A stretch of 42,495 nucleotides of DNA from Sideroxyarcus sp. (GTDB lineage: Bacteria; Pseudomonadota; Gammaproteobacteria; Burkholderiales; Gallionellaceae): assembly GCA_030652215.1 (NCBI GenBank), contig JAUSBC010000048.1:1-42495 (forward strand). The letters run 5' to 3'. Both the position numbers and the translations under genes were made by a program. This document shows positions 16,478-24,920 of the stretch, in pieces. The notes beneath the pieces were generated by a model. That model searched no databases. It saw only the letters and a list, made by a program, of their open reading frames with translations, and was not told the origin of the DNA. Numbering within the stretch: position 1 is the first letter of the stretch; each line of letters opens with the position of its first letter.

Positions 16478-16711
16478 TTACTTGGAATGGGTGTTGACGT
16501 AGTCGAGTGCTTGTTGCACGGTGGTGATCTTCTCTGCATCTTCATCAGGAATCTCAACGCCGAATTCTTCTTCCAAGGCCATAACCAGTTCAACGGTGTC
16601 CAAGGAGTCGGCGCCCAGGTCGTTCACAAAGGAAGACTCGTTCTTGACTTCGGACTCGTTTACACCCAGTTGCTCAGCTACGATTTTTTTAACGCGTTGT
16701 TCGTTTGACAT
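16478..16711 (-). CDS. acpP: Acyl carrier protein
   Basis: A 77-residue, strongly acidic helical protein that carries growing acyl chains on a 4'-phosphopantetheine arm. The attachment site is Ser36 in [13 protein letters not shown]. The length and the N terminus ([16 protein letters not shown]) are typical. A good ribosome site (AGGAG) precedes the start, and an 80-bp gap to fabG carries its own promoter, as expected for a gene needed in large excess over its neighbours. Confidence 0.98.
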   Translation of the reverse strand: MSNEQRVKKIVAEQLGVNESEVKNESSFVNDLGADSLDTVELVMALEEEFGVEIPDEDAEKITTVQQALDYVNTHSK

Positions 16712-16754
16712 CCCTGATTCTCCTACTCTAGATTAAAGTTCAAAAAGCGCGTGC

Positions 16755-16783
16755 ATTCTACCAAACTTGCGCCGAATTCCAAA
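16755..16783 (-). promoter_or_regulatory. Predicted sigma-70 promoter of acpP
   Basis: Read leftwards: -35 TTTGGA (16783-16778), a 17-bp spacer and -10 TAGAAT (16760-16755), about 44 bases before the acpP start. It lies in the only sizeable gap of the fab cluster, consistent with extra acpP expression. Confidence 0.6.
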
Positions 16784-16791
16784 ACACCTGC

Positions 16792-17535
16792 TTACTCCAT
16801 ATACATCCCGCCGTTCACATGCAGGGTCACGCCGGTAATATAAGCTGCTGCGGGACTGGCCAGAAAGGCAACCGCGGTCGCGATATCGGCCGGTTGGCCA
16901 AGGCGCTTCAGCGGCACATGTTCGACCAGTTTGGCGCGTTGTTCCTCGCTCAGGGCATGGGTCATGTCGGTATCGATGAAGCCGGGAGCCACGCAATTCA
17001 CGGTGATATTGCGGCTACCGATCTCCTGCGCCAGCGACTTCGTGAACCCAACCATGCCCGCCTTGGAAGCCGCGTAGTTGGCCTGGCCGGGGTTGCCGCT
17101 GCTGCCGACCACCGATGAAATGCTGATGATACGTCCGTTCCTGGCCTTCATCATGGCGCGCAACACGGCGCGGCTCAGGCGAAACACCGACTTGAGGTTG
17201 GTGGTGAGCACGTCGTCCCACTCTTCTTCGCTCATGCGTGCCAGCAGGTTGTCCTTGGTGATACCGGCGTTGTTCACCAGGATCGAGATTTCGCCGAATT
17301 CTGCGCGCAAGCCAGTCAAAACCTGTTCGGTCTGGGCGGCATCGTTGACGTTAAGTGCATAACCCTTGCCCTTGATGCCGGCCGCAGCCAGGTAGGTGCT
17401 GATGGCTTGCGCGCCGTTGTCGCTGGTGGCGGTGCCGATCACGGTAGCGCCCTGCTTGCCCAGTTCAAGTGCGATGGCTTGGCCGATCCCGCGCGAAGCT
17501 CCGGTCACCAGTGCGATTTGTCCTTGCAGTGTCAT
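16792..17535 (-). CDS. fabG: 3-oxoacyl-ACP reductase
   Basis: A 247-residue short-chain dehydrogenase that reduces beta-ketoacyl-ACP with NADPH. The cofactor motif TGASRGIG lies at residues 11-18, then NNAGIT. The Ser-Tyr-Lys catalytic set sits in ISSVVGSSGNPGQANYAASKAG (shown by the ISS, NYAASK blocks), and the end VNGGMYME matches FabG closely. It lies between fabD and acpP in the standard fab order, 11 bp after fabD. Confidence 0.97.
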   Translation of the reverse strand: MTLQGQIALVTGASRGIGQAIALELGKQGATVIGTATSDNGAQAISTYLAAAGIKGKGYALNVNDAAQTEQVLTGLRAEFGEISILVNNAGITKDNLLARMSEEEWDDVLTTNLKSVFRLSRAVLRAMMKARNGRIISISSVVGSSGNPGQANYAASKAGMVGFTKSLAQEIGSRNITVNCVAPGFIDTDMTHALSEEQRAKLVEHVPLKRLGQPADIATAVAFLASPAAAYITGVTLHVNGGMYME

Positions 17536-17546
17536 GTAACCTCCTC

Positions 17547-18479
17547 TTATGCGAGTGCAGCCAAGGCTGCTTTCAAGGCTTCGCCGTCATTGATGGCCAT
17601 AGCCTGCTGGTTGGTGTCGATACGTTTGTTCAGTCCGGCCAATACTTTGCCCGGCGCACATTCTACGTTATGCGTGATGCCCTGTTTGCCGAACGCTTGC
17701 ACCGTTTCCACCCAGCGTACCGGAGAATAGAGCTGGCGCACCAGCGCATCCTTGATCTTGGCGGCGTCGGAATAAGCGGCGACATCGGCGTTGTGCAGCA
17801 CCGGAACGGACGGCGCCGTTACGGAGACGTTGTTCAGATAGGTACGCAACTGTTCCGCCGCGCCTTTCAACAGGCTGCAATGCGACGGAACGCTCATGGG
17901 CAACATGATGGCGCGCTTGGCGCCTTTGGCCTTGGCCAGTTCCATGCCGCGCTCGACCGCAGCTCGATTGCCGGCGATGACGATCTGTCCGGGAGAGTTG
18001 AAATTGACCGCTTCCAGTACTTCGCCTTGCGCGCCTTCGGCACACACGGCACGTACCGCTTCGTCTTCCAGACCCAGAATGGCAGCGATGCCGCCCACGC
18101 CTTCCGGCACGGCGGTTTGCATGCATTGCGCGCGATAGCGTACCAGTGGCAGCGCATCCGCAAAGCTCAAAGCGCCCGCGGCAACCAGTGCGGTGTATTC
18201 GCCTAGGCTGTGTCCGGCCATCATGGTCGGCTTGGCACCGTTCTGCGATTGCCAGGCACGGTATACCGCGACGCCGGCAGTCAGCATGAGGGGCTGGGTG
18301 TTTACTGTGGAGTTCAGGTCGGCATCACTGCCTTCCGCGGCGAGTTGCCACAGATCCTGTTTCAGTACGTCGGAAGCTTCGGTAAAGGTATCGCGTACGG
18401 CGGCGAAATCGGCATAGCCGTTCATCATGCCGCGCGATTGCGAGCCTTGGCCCGGGAAAACGAATGCGAACTTGGTCAT
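17547..18479 (-). CDS. fabD: Malonyl-CoA:ACP transacylase
   Basis: A 310-residue acyltransferase that loads malonyl groups onto ACP. It starts MTKFAFVFPGQGSQ, with the GQGSQ motif at residues 10-14. The nucleophile is Ser91 in GHSLGEYTAL, and the catalytic His is expected in the MSVPSHCSLL segment. The length is normal. It sits between fabH and fabG, seven bases after fabH. Confidence 0.97.
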   Translation of the reverse strand: MTKFAFVFPGQGSQSRGMMNGYADFAAVRDTFTEASDVLKQDLWQLAAEGSDADLNSTVNTQPLMLTAGVAVYRAWQSQNGAKPTMMAGHSLGEYTALVAAGALSFADALPLVRYRAQCMQTAVPEGVGGIAAILGLEDEAVRAVCAEGAQGEVLEAVNFNSPGQIVIAGNRAAVERGMELAKAKGAKRAIMLPMSVPSHCSLLKGAAEQLRTYLNNVSVTAPSVPVLHNADVAAYSDAAKIKDALVRQLYSPVRWVETVQAFGKQGITHNVECAPGKVLAGLNKRIDTNQQAMAINDGEALKAALAALA

Positions 18480-18486
18480 ATTGAGC

Positions 18487-19416
18487 CTACCACTTGATTA
18501 AGATAGCGCCCCAGGTGAACCCGCCACCTACGGCTTCCAGCAGAATATTTTGTCCGGCCTTGATGCGTCCGTCGCGTACCGCAGTATCCAGGGCCAGCGG
18601 GATCGAGGCGGCCGAGGTGTTGCCGTGCTTGGCGACAGTCACCACGACATTATCCATGTCCAGGCCGAGTTTCTTAGCCGTGGCTTCGATGATGCGGATG
18701 TTGGCCTGATGTGGCACCAGCCAGTCAATGTCGGTGCCGGGCATCTTTTGCTGTTCCAGCACCTCTTCAACCACTTCGCTTAACACCTTGACCGCAAACT
18801 TGAAAACAGCCTTGCCGTCCATCGAAACCAGAGGATCGGATTTCAGCATATGGCGATGTGCGCCGTCGGCATGCAGCTTGGTAGCCACGATGCCGGGTTG
18901 CTCGGAAGCGCGCAATACCACCGCGCCAGCGCCGTCGCCGAACAGCACGCAGGTCGTGCGGTCGTTCCAGTCCAACAGGCGTGAAAACACTTCGGCGCCG
19001 ACGACCAGTGCAGTCTTGGCTTGTCCGCCGCGAATATACAAGTCAGCCGTATTCAATGCATAAACGAAACCGCCGCATACCGCCTGCATGTCGAAGGCGG
19101 CCCCGCCATTTTTGATGCCCAGCTTGTCCTGCAGGATGCAGGCGGTACTGGGAAACGGCATGTCGGGCGAGGTCGTTGCCACGATGATGAGGTCGATCTC
19201 GTCGGCACTGATGCCTGCGGCCTCGATCGCCTTGCGGCTGGCATTCAGCGCCAGGTCGCTGGTCATCTCGTTGTCCGCCGCGAAGCATCGTTCTACTATG
19301 CCGCTGCGGGTGAAAATCCAGTCATGTGAGGTTTCGACCATCTTTTCGAGGTCGTAATTGGTCAGCACTCTGGCGGGTAAATAACTGCCGGTGCCGATTA
19401 TTTTGGAATAGGTCAA
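18487..19416 (-). CDS. fabH: Beta-ketoacyl-ACP synthase III
   Basis: A 309-residue initiating condensing enzyme that joins acetyl-CoA and malonyl-ACP. The catalytic residues are Cys114 in [11 protein letters not shown], His in VPHQANIR and Asn in [10 protein letters not shown]. The start chosen is a TTG ([10 protein letters not shown] in the product) that overlaps the plsX stop as TTGA and has GGGGAGG just upstream. A longer reading would run back through plsX and add residues not found in the family. The rare start coupled to plsX may limit fabH translation. Confidence 0.95.
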   Translation of the reverse strand: MTYSKIIGTGSYLPARVLTNYDLEKMVETSHDWIFTRSGIVERCFAADNEMTSDLALNASRKAIEAAGISADEIDLIIVATTSPDMPFPSTACILQDKLGIKNGGAAFDMQAVCGGFVYALNTADLYIRGGQAKTALVVGAEVFSRLLDWNDRTTCVLFGDGAGAVVLRASEQPGIVATKLHADGAHRHMLKSDPLVSMDGKAVFKFAVKVLSEVVEEVLEQQKMPGTDIDWLVPHQANIRIIEATAKKLGLDMDNVVVTVAKHGNTSAASIPLALDTAVRDGRIKAGQNILLEAVGGGFTWGAILIKW

Positions 19417-20450
19417 AGCGCCTCCCCTGCGTTTTGTTGGCGTGCGTGGTGCCACTTCTCTACGTGCTCGCTGATGTGATTCAGCATGCCGCCGCGTGCC
19501 TCCTCGGCTGCGCGTTCAATGGCGCACAGGAAGGCGAATATGTCGGCCGAGCCGTGGCTTTTCACCACGATGCCTTTCAGTCCAAGGAAACTGGCGCCGT
19601 TGTAGCGGCGATGATCCAGTCTGTGCTTGAAGGCTTTGAGAACCGGCATGGATATCAACGCGCCCAGTTTGGTGAACCAGTTCTGGCTGAAACCTTCTTT
19701 CAGGAAGCCGCCCATCATCTTGGCCACGCCCTCGGCGGTCTTCAGGGCGACATTGCCCACGAATCCGTCACAGACCACGACGTCGGTTACACCTTTAAAT
19801 ATATCGTCGCCTTCCACGTTGCCGTAGAAATTGAGGTCGCTGGCCTGTAGAAGCTCGCCGGCCTGCTTGACCACTTCGTTACCTTTAATATCTTCGCTGC
19901 CGATATTCAGCAGGCCGACGGTGGGCTGCTCCTTGTGCTCCAGCGCTGACACTAGCGTGCTGCCCATCAGCGCGAACTGCAGCAGATGTTCCGCCGTGCA
20001 ATCCACGTTCGCCCCCAGATCGAGCATGCAAACCTGCCCCTTGACGGTGGGCAGGAAGGACGCGATCGCGGGACGGTCGATGCCGGGCAAGGTCTTCAAG
20101 ACATAACGTGCGGTTGCCATCAGGGCGCCGGTGTTGCCCGCGCTGACGCAGGCCGCGGCTTCGCCGTTCTTGACCAGGTTGATGGAAACGCGCATGGAAG
20201 AATCTTTTTTGCCGCGCAAGGCGGACTGCGGCGACTCGTCCATGCCCACGACTTCGGTCGCGGCATGAATGCGCAGGCGAGTACGGTCAGTAAAGCCGAG
20301 TTTGTGCAACTCGGCTTCGACAGCTTCGGACAGGCCGACCAGTACCACAGTATCGTCAGGATGCTTCTTCAGGTAAGCGACAGCCGCGGGAACGGTTACC
20401 CGTGTCCCGTGGTCGCCTCCCATGGCATCAATGGCTATCGTGATATCCAT
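19413..20450 (-). CDS. plsX: Phosphate acyltransferase PlsX
   Basis: A 345-residue enzyme that turns acyl-ACP into acyl phosphate, the first step of phospholipid synthesis in the PlsX/PlsY route. The N terminus shows the family signature [11 protein letters not shown], and later [21 protein letters not shown] and [14 protein letters not shown]. Some 78 bp separate it from rpmF. The order rpmF-plsX-fabH is conserved across Proteobacteria and links membrane lipid and ribosome supply. Confidence 0.97.
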   Translation of the reverse strand: MDITIAIDAMGGDHGTRVTVPAAVAYLKKHPDDTVVLVGLSEAVEAELHKLGFTDRTRLRIHAATEVVGMDESPQSALRGKKDSSMRVSINLVKNGEAAACVSAGNTGALMATARYVLKTLPGIDRPAIASFLPTVKGQVCMLDLGANVDCTAEHLLQFALMGSTLVSALEHKEQPTVGLLNIGSEDIKGNEVVKQAGELLQASDLNFYGNVEGDDIFKGVTDVVVCDGFVGNVALKTAEGVAKMMGGFLKEGFSQNWFTKLGALISMPVLKAFKHRLDHRRYNGASFLGLKGIVVKSHGSADIFAFLCAIERAAEEARGGMLNHISEHVEKWHHARQQNAGEAL

Positions 20451-20528
20451 CGGGAGATCCTCTTAAGCGAGAAATGGACGGAAGTTCGGCTCTCGCAAGA
20501 AGGAGAGCCTCGCAAAGTACCGATGAGC

Positions 20529-20708
20529 TTATTCGCCCTTGGTCTTGACGACTTTCTTGCCGCGATAGTAGCCGCTGGGGCTGATGTGGTGGCGCAGATG
20601 CGGTTCGCCAGTGGCAGGCTCAATGGCCAGTGCCGGATTGGTCAGGAAATCGTGCGCGCGGTGCATCCCACGTTTGGACGGGGACTTTTTATTCTGCTGA
20701 ACAGCCAT
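20529..20708 (-). CDS. rpmF: Ribosomal protein bL32
   Basis: A 59-residue basic protein of the large ribosomal subunit, read on the minus strand. It begins [20 protein letters not shown] and ends VVKTKGE before TAA. The N-terminal pattern ([14 protein letters not shown]) and the [14 protein letters not shown] segment identify it. The zinc-binding cysteines found in some bL32 proteins are absent, so this is the zinc-free type. It lies 20 bp after yceD, a standard pairing. Confidence 0.97.
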   Translation of the reverse strand: MAVQQNKKSPSKRGMHRAHDFLTNPALAIEPATGEPHLRHHISPSGYYRGKKVVKTKGE

Positions 20709-20728
20709 TTATCTACTCCTCACAAAAA

Positions 20729-21217
20729 CTATTGTTGCTTCTTTAATCCGGCCAGTACCGCGAACGGATTGGCCTTCTGTTGTAAATCACCCGCTGCCGG
20801 AGCGCATTTCCCTTCAGTGTGTCTGGGGGCGAAAGGCAAACTCAACAACAGCTCTTCTTCGATCAATGCCAAGACATCCAGCCGGGGCTCGGCTTCGATG
20901 GCATCCATCTCGTCGTCATCTTCTTCAGCTTCATCCAGCTTGTCCGCCGGAAGCAACCACAGCCGCGAAACCTGATTCACCGGATACTCCAGTTCACCCA
21001 GACAACGTTGACACCTCAAAGTGCAGCCCCCTTGCAGGGACACCTCCAGCATGTCGCGGCCTTCTTCGTGCAAGCCACATACTATATAAGTCAGTGACCC
21101 GTCGGGTTTCGCCAATTTGTCGGCTAATCTGGACAGCGCTGAAACCGCTATCTCGCCGCGCATTTCCTTGCCGTTTCGGGCAAAGTCCACGCTGTCTATG
21201 AAAGGCCGTGCAAACAT
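20729..21217 (-). CDS. yceD: YceD (DUF177), ribosomal RNA accumulation protein
   Basis: A 162-residue protein of the YceD/DUF177 family, linked in other bacteria and plants to 23S rRNA processing or accumulation. The core CTLRCQRCLGELEYPV has a CxxC pair with an earlier cysteine, and an acidic stretch follows (EAEEDDDEMDAIEAEP). The DLALIEEELLL-type end is characteristic. It is the first gene of the leftward operon, immediately before rpmF. There is no Shine-Dalgarno sequence before the ATG, which lies only about three bases after the predicted transcription start. Confidence 0.9.
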   Translation of the reverse strand: MFARPFIDSVDFARNGKEMRGEIAVSALSRLADKLAKPDGSLTYIVCGLHEEGRDMLEVSLQGGCTLRCQRCLGELEYPVNQVSRLWLLPADKLDEAEEDDDEMDAIEAEPRLDVLALIEEELLLSLPFAPRHTEGKCAPAAGDLQQKANPFAVLAGLKKQQ

Positions 21218-21226
21218 GAGGCGCGC

Positions 21227-21255
21227 ATGATATATATTCCGACCTCCCCTGTCAA
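21227..21255 (-). promoter_or_regulatory. Near-consensus sigma-70 promoter of the yceD-fab operon
   Basis: Read leftwards: -35 TTGACA (21255-21250, full consensus), a 17-bp spacer, -10 TATCAT (21232-21227). Transcription should start near 21220, about three bases before the yceD ATG at 21217, giving a nearly leaderless message. Confidence 0.75.
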
Positions 21256-21275
21256 AGAAGCCTTAAAGGAATATC

Positions 21276-21860
21276 TTGAATTCTCAGCCGCTTGTCCTGG
21301 CATCGACCTCTATATATAGGAGCGAGTTGCTGTCCACCCTGCAAATTCCGTTTGTAACCGCCGCCCCGGATGTCGACGAAACCCCGCTTCCCGGGGAAAC
21401 TGCGGAGCAGACTTCATGGCGTTTGGCCCAGATAAAGGCACAAGTTGTAGCGGAGCGCTTTCCCGACGCGCTGATTATCGGATCAGATCAGGTGGCCCTG
21501 CTGGACGGGAAACAGATCGGGAAGCCACTCAACCACGACAATGCCGTACGGCAGCTTAGTTCCATGCGCGGCAAGACTGTGACCTTTTATACTGCCTTGT
21601 CTTTGCTCAACGCCGCCACTGGTGAGATGCAGACCGACGTCGCCATCACAAATGTCGGCTTTCGCAACGTGAGCGACGACGAGATCGAGCGTTACCTGAA
21701 GAAAGAGCAGCCTTATCACTGTGCGGGCAGCGCCAAGTCCGAAGGTCTGGGTATCGCCCTGATCAGCCGCATCCAAGGCGACGACCCGAATGCCCTGATC
21801 GGCCTGCCCCTGATTCTCCTGGTCGGCATGCTTGAAAAACAAGGTGTTAGAGTATTATGA
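21276..21860 (+). CDS. Maf/YceF-type nucleotide pyrophosphatase
   Basis: A 194-residue member of the Maf family of house-cleaning nucleotide pyrophosphatases; the YceF branch hydrolyses 7-methyl-GTP. The conserved N terminus [12 protein letters not shown] has the family S/T-x-x-R pattern, ALIIGSDQV carries the catalytic Asp, and [10 protein letters not shown] is the later conserved block. The start is TTG, six bases after AAAGGA; no in-frame ATG precedes the motif. Divergence from yceD-rpmF mirrors the yceF/yceD arrangement of E. coli and supports the YceF assignment over MafA. Confidence 0.9.
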   Translation: MNSQPLVLASTSIYRSELLSTLQIPFVTAAPDVDETPLPGETAEQTSWRLAQIKAQVVAERFPDALIIGSDQVALLDGKQIGKPLNHDNAVRQLSSMRGKTVTFYTALSLLNAATGEMQTDVAITNVGFRNVSDDEIERYLKKEQPYHCAGSAKSEGLGIALISRIQGDDPNALIGLPLILLVGMLEKQGVRVL

Positions 21861-21883
21861 CCGCCGCAGACTGAATTTTCTTG

Positions 21884-21912
21884 TTGCGACTCAAAACTCT
21901 TTCTGGTATTAA
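21884..21912 (+). promoter_or_regulatory. Predicted sigma-70 promoter of dksA
   Basis: -35 TTGCGA (21884-21889), a 17-bp spacer, -10 TATTAA (21907-21912), followed by a leader of roughly 35 bases to the dksA ATG. It fits spacing rules but the hexamers are only moderate. Confidence 0.5.
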
Positions 21913-21954
21913 AGCGCGCTTGAAAAATTTAGCATCATCTTGGAGACCGACGTA

Positions 21955-22377
21955 ATGCCCGTACAAGCCAATAAAACAACCGCGCCGTACAAGGCCAAAA
22001 AAGGCGAGGAATACATGAGTCCCGCGCAGCTCGATCACTTTCGCGGCATTCTGAACGAGATCAAGCTGGGCCTGAGCCAGGACATCGACCGTACCGTGCA
22101 TACCATGCAGGACGAAGCGACCGTGTTCGCCGACCCCAACGACCGCGCCAGCCAGGAATCGGATATGAGCCTGGAATTGCGCAACCGCGACCGCGAACGC
22201 AAACTGATCAAGAACATCGACAAGATGCTGGGCCGCATCGAAGCCGGCGACTACGGCTTCTGCGACAAATGCGGCGTCGAGATCGGCCTGAGCCGTCTGG
22301 AAGCCCGCCCCACCGCGACACTGTGCATCGACTGCAAAACGCTGGATGAAATCAGAGAGCGCCAAGTCGCAAAATAA
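21955..22377 (+). CDS. dksA: RNA polymerase-binding transcription factor DksA
   Basis: A 140-residue factor that enters the RNA polymerase secondary channel and works with ppGpp. The coiled-coil tip carries Asp60-Pro-Asn-Asp63-Arg-Ala65, the family acidic tip. The C-terminal zinc finger uses Cys103, Cys106, Cys124 and Cys127. The ATG at 21955 is preferred to a TTG 15 bases earlier because the TTGGAG sequence around that codon serves as its ribosome site. It ends before a strong terminator. The length is close to that of E. coli DksA (151). Confidence 0.96.
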   Translation: MPVQANKTTAPYKAKKGEEYMSPAQLDHFRGILNEIKLGLSQDIDRTVHTMQDEATVFADPNDRASQESDMSLELRNRDRERKLIKNIDKMLGRIEAGDYGFCDKCGVEIGLSRLEARPTATLCIDCKTLDEIRERQVAK

Positions 22378-22400
22378 GCGCCAGTAGCGAGATGGAAATA

Positions 22401-22428
22401 AAAAATCCCTGCTTATGCAGGGATTTTT
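22401..22428. terminator. Bidirectional rho-independent terminator (dksA / tRNA-Cys)
   Basis: AAAAATCCCTGC, loop TTAT, GCAGGGATTTTT form a perfect 12-bp stem with T-runs on both strands. It lies between the convergent dksA (+) and tRNA-Cys (-) and can serve both. Confidence 0.92.
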
Positions 22429-22450
22429 GTTTGTGTCGCGAAGAAATGTT

Positions 22451-22524
22451 TGGAGGCGCGACCCAGAGTCGAACTGGGCTAACCGGATTTGCAATCCGGG
22501 GCATAACCGCTTTGCTATCGCGCC
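22451..22524 (-). tRNA. tRNA-Cys (GCA)
   Basis: A 74-nt cloverleaf read leftwards from GGCGCGA at 22524. The acceptor pairs GGCGCGA with TCGCGCC, the anticodon loop sequence is ATTGCAAA with anticodon GCA, the T-loop is GTTCGACTC, and CCA is encoded. It follows tRNA-Gly on the same strand. Confidence 0.96.
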
Positions 22525-22543
22525 GTCAGGCTGTTACATATTA

Positions 22544-22577
22544 GCAAAAAATATGGGAAAGCCTGAAGGGCTTTCCC
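22544..22577 (-). terminator. Hairpin with T-run between tRNA-Gly and tRNA-Cys
   Basis: Read leftwards: GGGAAAGCC, loop CTTCA, GGCTTTCCC, then ATATTTTTTGC. The 9-bp perfect stem with a T-run looks like an intrinsic terminator after tRNA-Gly. It would be leaky or serve in processing if tRNA-Cys depends on the same promoter, since no separate promoter for tRNA-Cys is obvious. Confidence 0.6.
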
Positions 22578-22585
22578 AAGTTATT

Positions 22586-22661
22586 TGGAGCGGGAAAAGA
22601 GACTCGAACTCTCGACCTATACCTTGGCAAGGTATCGCTCTACCAACTGAGCTATTCCCGC
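22586..22661 (-). tRNA. tRNA-Gly (GCC)
   Basis: A 76-nt cloverleaf read leftwards from GCGGGAA at 22661. The D-arm is AGCTCAGTTGGTAGAGC, the anticodon arm ATACCTTGCCAAGGTAT has anticodon GCC, the T-arm has GTTCGAGTC, and the CCA end is encoded. Confidence 0.96.
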
Positions 22662-22676
22662 AAAAACGAAGTCCGC

Positions 22677-22704
22677 ATTATAAGGAAATCGAACTTCGTG
22701 TCAA
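22677..22704 (-). promoter_or_regulatory. Consensus promoter of tRNA-Gly/tRNA-Cys
   Basis: Read leftwards: TTGACA (22704-22699), a 16-bp spacer, TATAAT (22682-22677). Both hexamers are full consensus, and the tRNA-Gly 5' end lies 15 bp beyond the -10 element. Confidence 0.85.
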
Positions 22705-22729
22705 CAAAATGTGCGCACTTTTTTTGTTT

Positions 22730-22759
22730 TTGTTTGTGACGCACCCGTCTCTGTATAAT
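22730..22759 (+). promoter_or_regulatory. Promoter of tRNA-Leu and probably rep
   Basis: TTGTTT (22730-22735), an 18-bp spacer and a full-consensus TATAAT (22754-22759), 47 bp before the tRNA-Leu 5' end. No other promoter is seen before rep, so the helicase message should share this transcript. Confidence 0.7.
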
Positions 22760-22806
22760 GCGCCGCTCATGAATTTCGGAATCGGCGCTCCGAATTACGC
22801 CTTTCT

Positions 22807-22895
22807 GCCCGAGTGGTGAAATTGGTAGACACAACAGACTTAAAATCTGTCGCTGAGTAATCGGCGTACCGGTTCAATTCCGGTCTCGGGCACCA
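22807..22895 (+). tRNA. tRNA-Leu (TAA)
   Basis: An 89-nt type II tRNA: acceptor GCCCGAG pairing with CTCGGGC, anticodon arm CAGACTTAAAATCTG with anticodon TAA, a long variable arm (CGCTGAGTAATCGGCG), T-loop GTTCAATTC and encoded CCA. The rep start codon follows after only six bases. Confidence 0.96.
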
Positions 22896-22901
22896 ATACT
22901 G

Positions 22902-24890
22902 ATGTCAAGCAAACTCAATCCCACGCAACGCGAAGCGATCAAGTATCTCGACGGCCCCCTGCTGGTTCTGGCCGGCGCGGGCAGCGGGAAGACGCGCGTC
23001 ATTACGCACAAGCTGGCCTACCTCGTCGAAGAATGCGGCTACGCGCCGCGCAACATCGCCGCCATCACGTTCACCAACAAAGCCGCCAACGAAATGCGCG
23101 AGCGCGTGGGCAAGATCATGAACGGGCGCGAGGCCAAGGGCATGACCATTTGCACCTTCCACGCGCTGGGCATGCAGATCCTGCGCGAGGACGGGCCGCT
23201 GCTGGGATACAAGAAACAATTTTCCATCTTCGACAGCGCCGACACCGGCAAGATCATCAGCGAACTGCTGGGCAGCCCGGACAAGCAGGAGATACGCAAC
23301 GCGCAAAGCGTGATGTCGAACTGGAAGGCCGCCTTCCTCACGCCGGAACAGGCGGGCAGCCTGGCCGAGAACGAGGAACAGCAGCGCCTGGCCCTGCTCT
23401 ACGGACGCTATCAGGAGACGCTACGCGCCTATCAGTCGGTGGATTTCGACGACCTTATCCGGCTACCGGTGGAGTTGTTCAAGACGAACGAGGAAGCCCA
23501 TCAGCGCTGGCAGCATCGTTTCCGTTACCTGCTCATCGACGAATACCAGGACACCAACGACTGCCAGTACCAGATGATGAAAATGCTGGCGGGTGTCCGT
23601 GCCGCGCTTACCGTGGTGGGCGACGACGACCAGGCCATTTATGCCTGGCGCGGAGCGAGTACGGCCAACCTGCACAATTTGCAGAAGGACTACCCCACCC
23701 TGCGCGTCATCAAGCTGGAACAGAACTACCGCTCTTCGCAGCGCATCCTGCAAAGCGCCAACCACCTGATCAAGAACAACACCAAGCTGTTCGAGAAGAA
23801 CCTGTGGAGCGAGCACGGCCCTGGTGATCCGGTTCGCGTGTTCGCCGCCAAGGACGAGGAGAACGAAGCAGAATCCGTGGTGCTGCGCCTGCTGGCGCAC
23901 AAGTTCGAGAACCGCACGCGTTTTGCAGATTACGCCATCCTCTATCGCAGCAATCATTTGTCGCGCGTATTCGAGGAGCAGCTGCGCACGCACAAGGTGC
24001 CCTACACCGTGAGCGGCGGCACCTCGTTTTTCGACCAGGCCGAGATCAAGGATCTTACCGCCTACCTGCGCCTGATCGCCAACCCGGACGACGATCCCGC
24101 CTTCATCCGCGCGATCACGACGCCCAAGCGCGGCATCGGCAACACCACGCTGGAAAAGCTGGCAACGCATGCCGGGTCGCGCAACGTCAGCCTGTTTGAG
24201 GCCGCTTTCGACGGAGCGATGGCGCATCATTTGCAACCGCGCCAGCACGAAGACCTGCTCACCTTCTGCAATTTCATCAACCGCATGCAGGCGCGTGCCG
24301 AGAAGGAGCCCTGCAACGAAGTGCTGAACGACCTGCTCGCCGCCATCGACTACGAGGCCTGGTTGTTCGACAGTCACGAGCCGCGCCAGGCCGAGGTCAA
24401 ATGGAAGAACGTGCAGGACTTCGTCGGCTGGATGAATCGCAAATCCGAGGCTGACGAAAAGTCCATGATCGCCATGACGCAGTTGATCGCGCTGCTCAAC
24501 CTGCTCGAATCGCGCGACCAGGAAGCCGATGCGGTCTCACTCTCTACGTTGCATGCCTCCAAGGGGCTTGAGTTCGGCCATGTATTTCTGATCGGCGTAG
24601 AAGAGAACATCTTGCCGCACGAACGCAGCGAAGCGCCGGAACAGATCGAGGAAGAACGCCGTCTGATGTACGTCGGCATCACGCGCGCGCAACGCTCGCT
24701 GCAGATCAGCTATTGCACCAGGCGCAAACGCGGCAAGGAACACACAGGCTGCGATCCCAGTCGCTTCATCGCGGAACTGCCGCAGGCGGATATCGTTTAT
24801 TCGGGCGTGGTGACGGCGGGCAATGCGCCCGCAGTGACCAAGGAAGAAGGAATGGACAAGCTGGCGCGCCTGAAGGCGATGCTGAAATAG
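22902..24890 (+). CDS. rep: ATP-dependent DNA helicase Rep
   Basis: A 662-residue superfamily 1A 3'-5' helicase that helps restart and clear replication forks. Motifs in order: LNPTQREAI (Q motif), Walker A GAGSGKTR near residues 26-33, TFTNKAA (Ia), LIDEYQDT (II), VVGDDDQAIYAWRGA (III), EQNYRSS (IV), STLHASKGLE (V) and YVGITRAQ (VI). The length and N terminus fit Rep (E. coli 673) better than UvrD. The ATG at 22902 gives the family N terminus, yet it lies six bases after tRNA-Leu and has no Shine-Dalgarno sequence outside the tRNA. Confidence 0.94.
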   Translation: MSSKLNPTQREAIKYLDGPLLVLAGAGSGKTRVITHKLAYLVEECGYAPRNIAAITFTNKAANEMRERVGKIMNGREAKGMTICTFHALGMQILREDGPLLGYKKQFSIFDSADTGKIISELLGSPDKQEIRNAQSVMSNWKAAFLTPEQAGSLAENEEQQRLALLYGRYQETLRAYQSVDFDDLIRLPVELFKTNEEAHQRWQHRFRYLLIDEYQDTNDCQYQMMKMLAGVRAALTVVGDDDQAIYAWRGASTANLHNLQKDYPTLRVIKLEQNYRSSQRILQSANHLIKNNTKLFEKNLWSEHGPGDPVRVFAAKDEENEAESVVLRLLAHKFENRTRFADYAILYRSNHLSRVFEEQLRTHKVPYTVSGGTSFFDQAEIKDLTAYLRLIANPDDDPAFIRAITTPKRGIGNTTLEKLATHAGSRNVSLFEAAFDGAMAHHLQPRQHEDLLTFCNFINRMQARAEKEPCNEVLNDLLAAIDYEAWLFDSHEPRQAEVKWKNVQDFVGWMNRKSEADEKSMIAMTQLIALLNLLESRDQEADAVSLSTLHASKGLEFGHVFLIGVEENILPHERSEAPEQIEEERRLMYVGITRAQRSLQISYCTRRKRGKEHTGCDPSRFIAELPQADIVYSGVVTAGNAPAVTKEEGMDKLARLKAMLK

Positions 24891-24920
24891 CGCACCTATC
24901 AATACAGAATCGGTGCCCCG

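Noticed and set aside
24891-24920. Short GCCC/GGGC hairpin between rep and the MarR gene as a terminator
   Set aside because: The stem is only about five base pairs and has no T-run.
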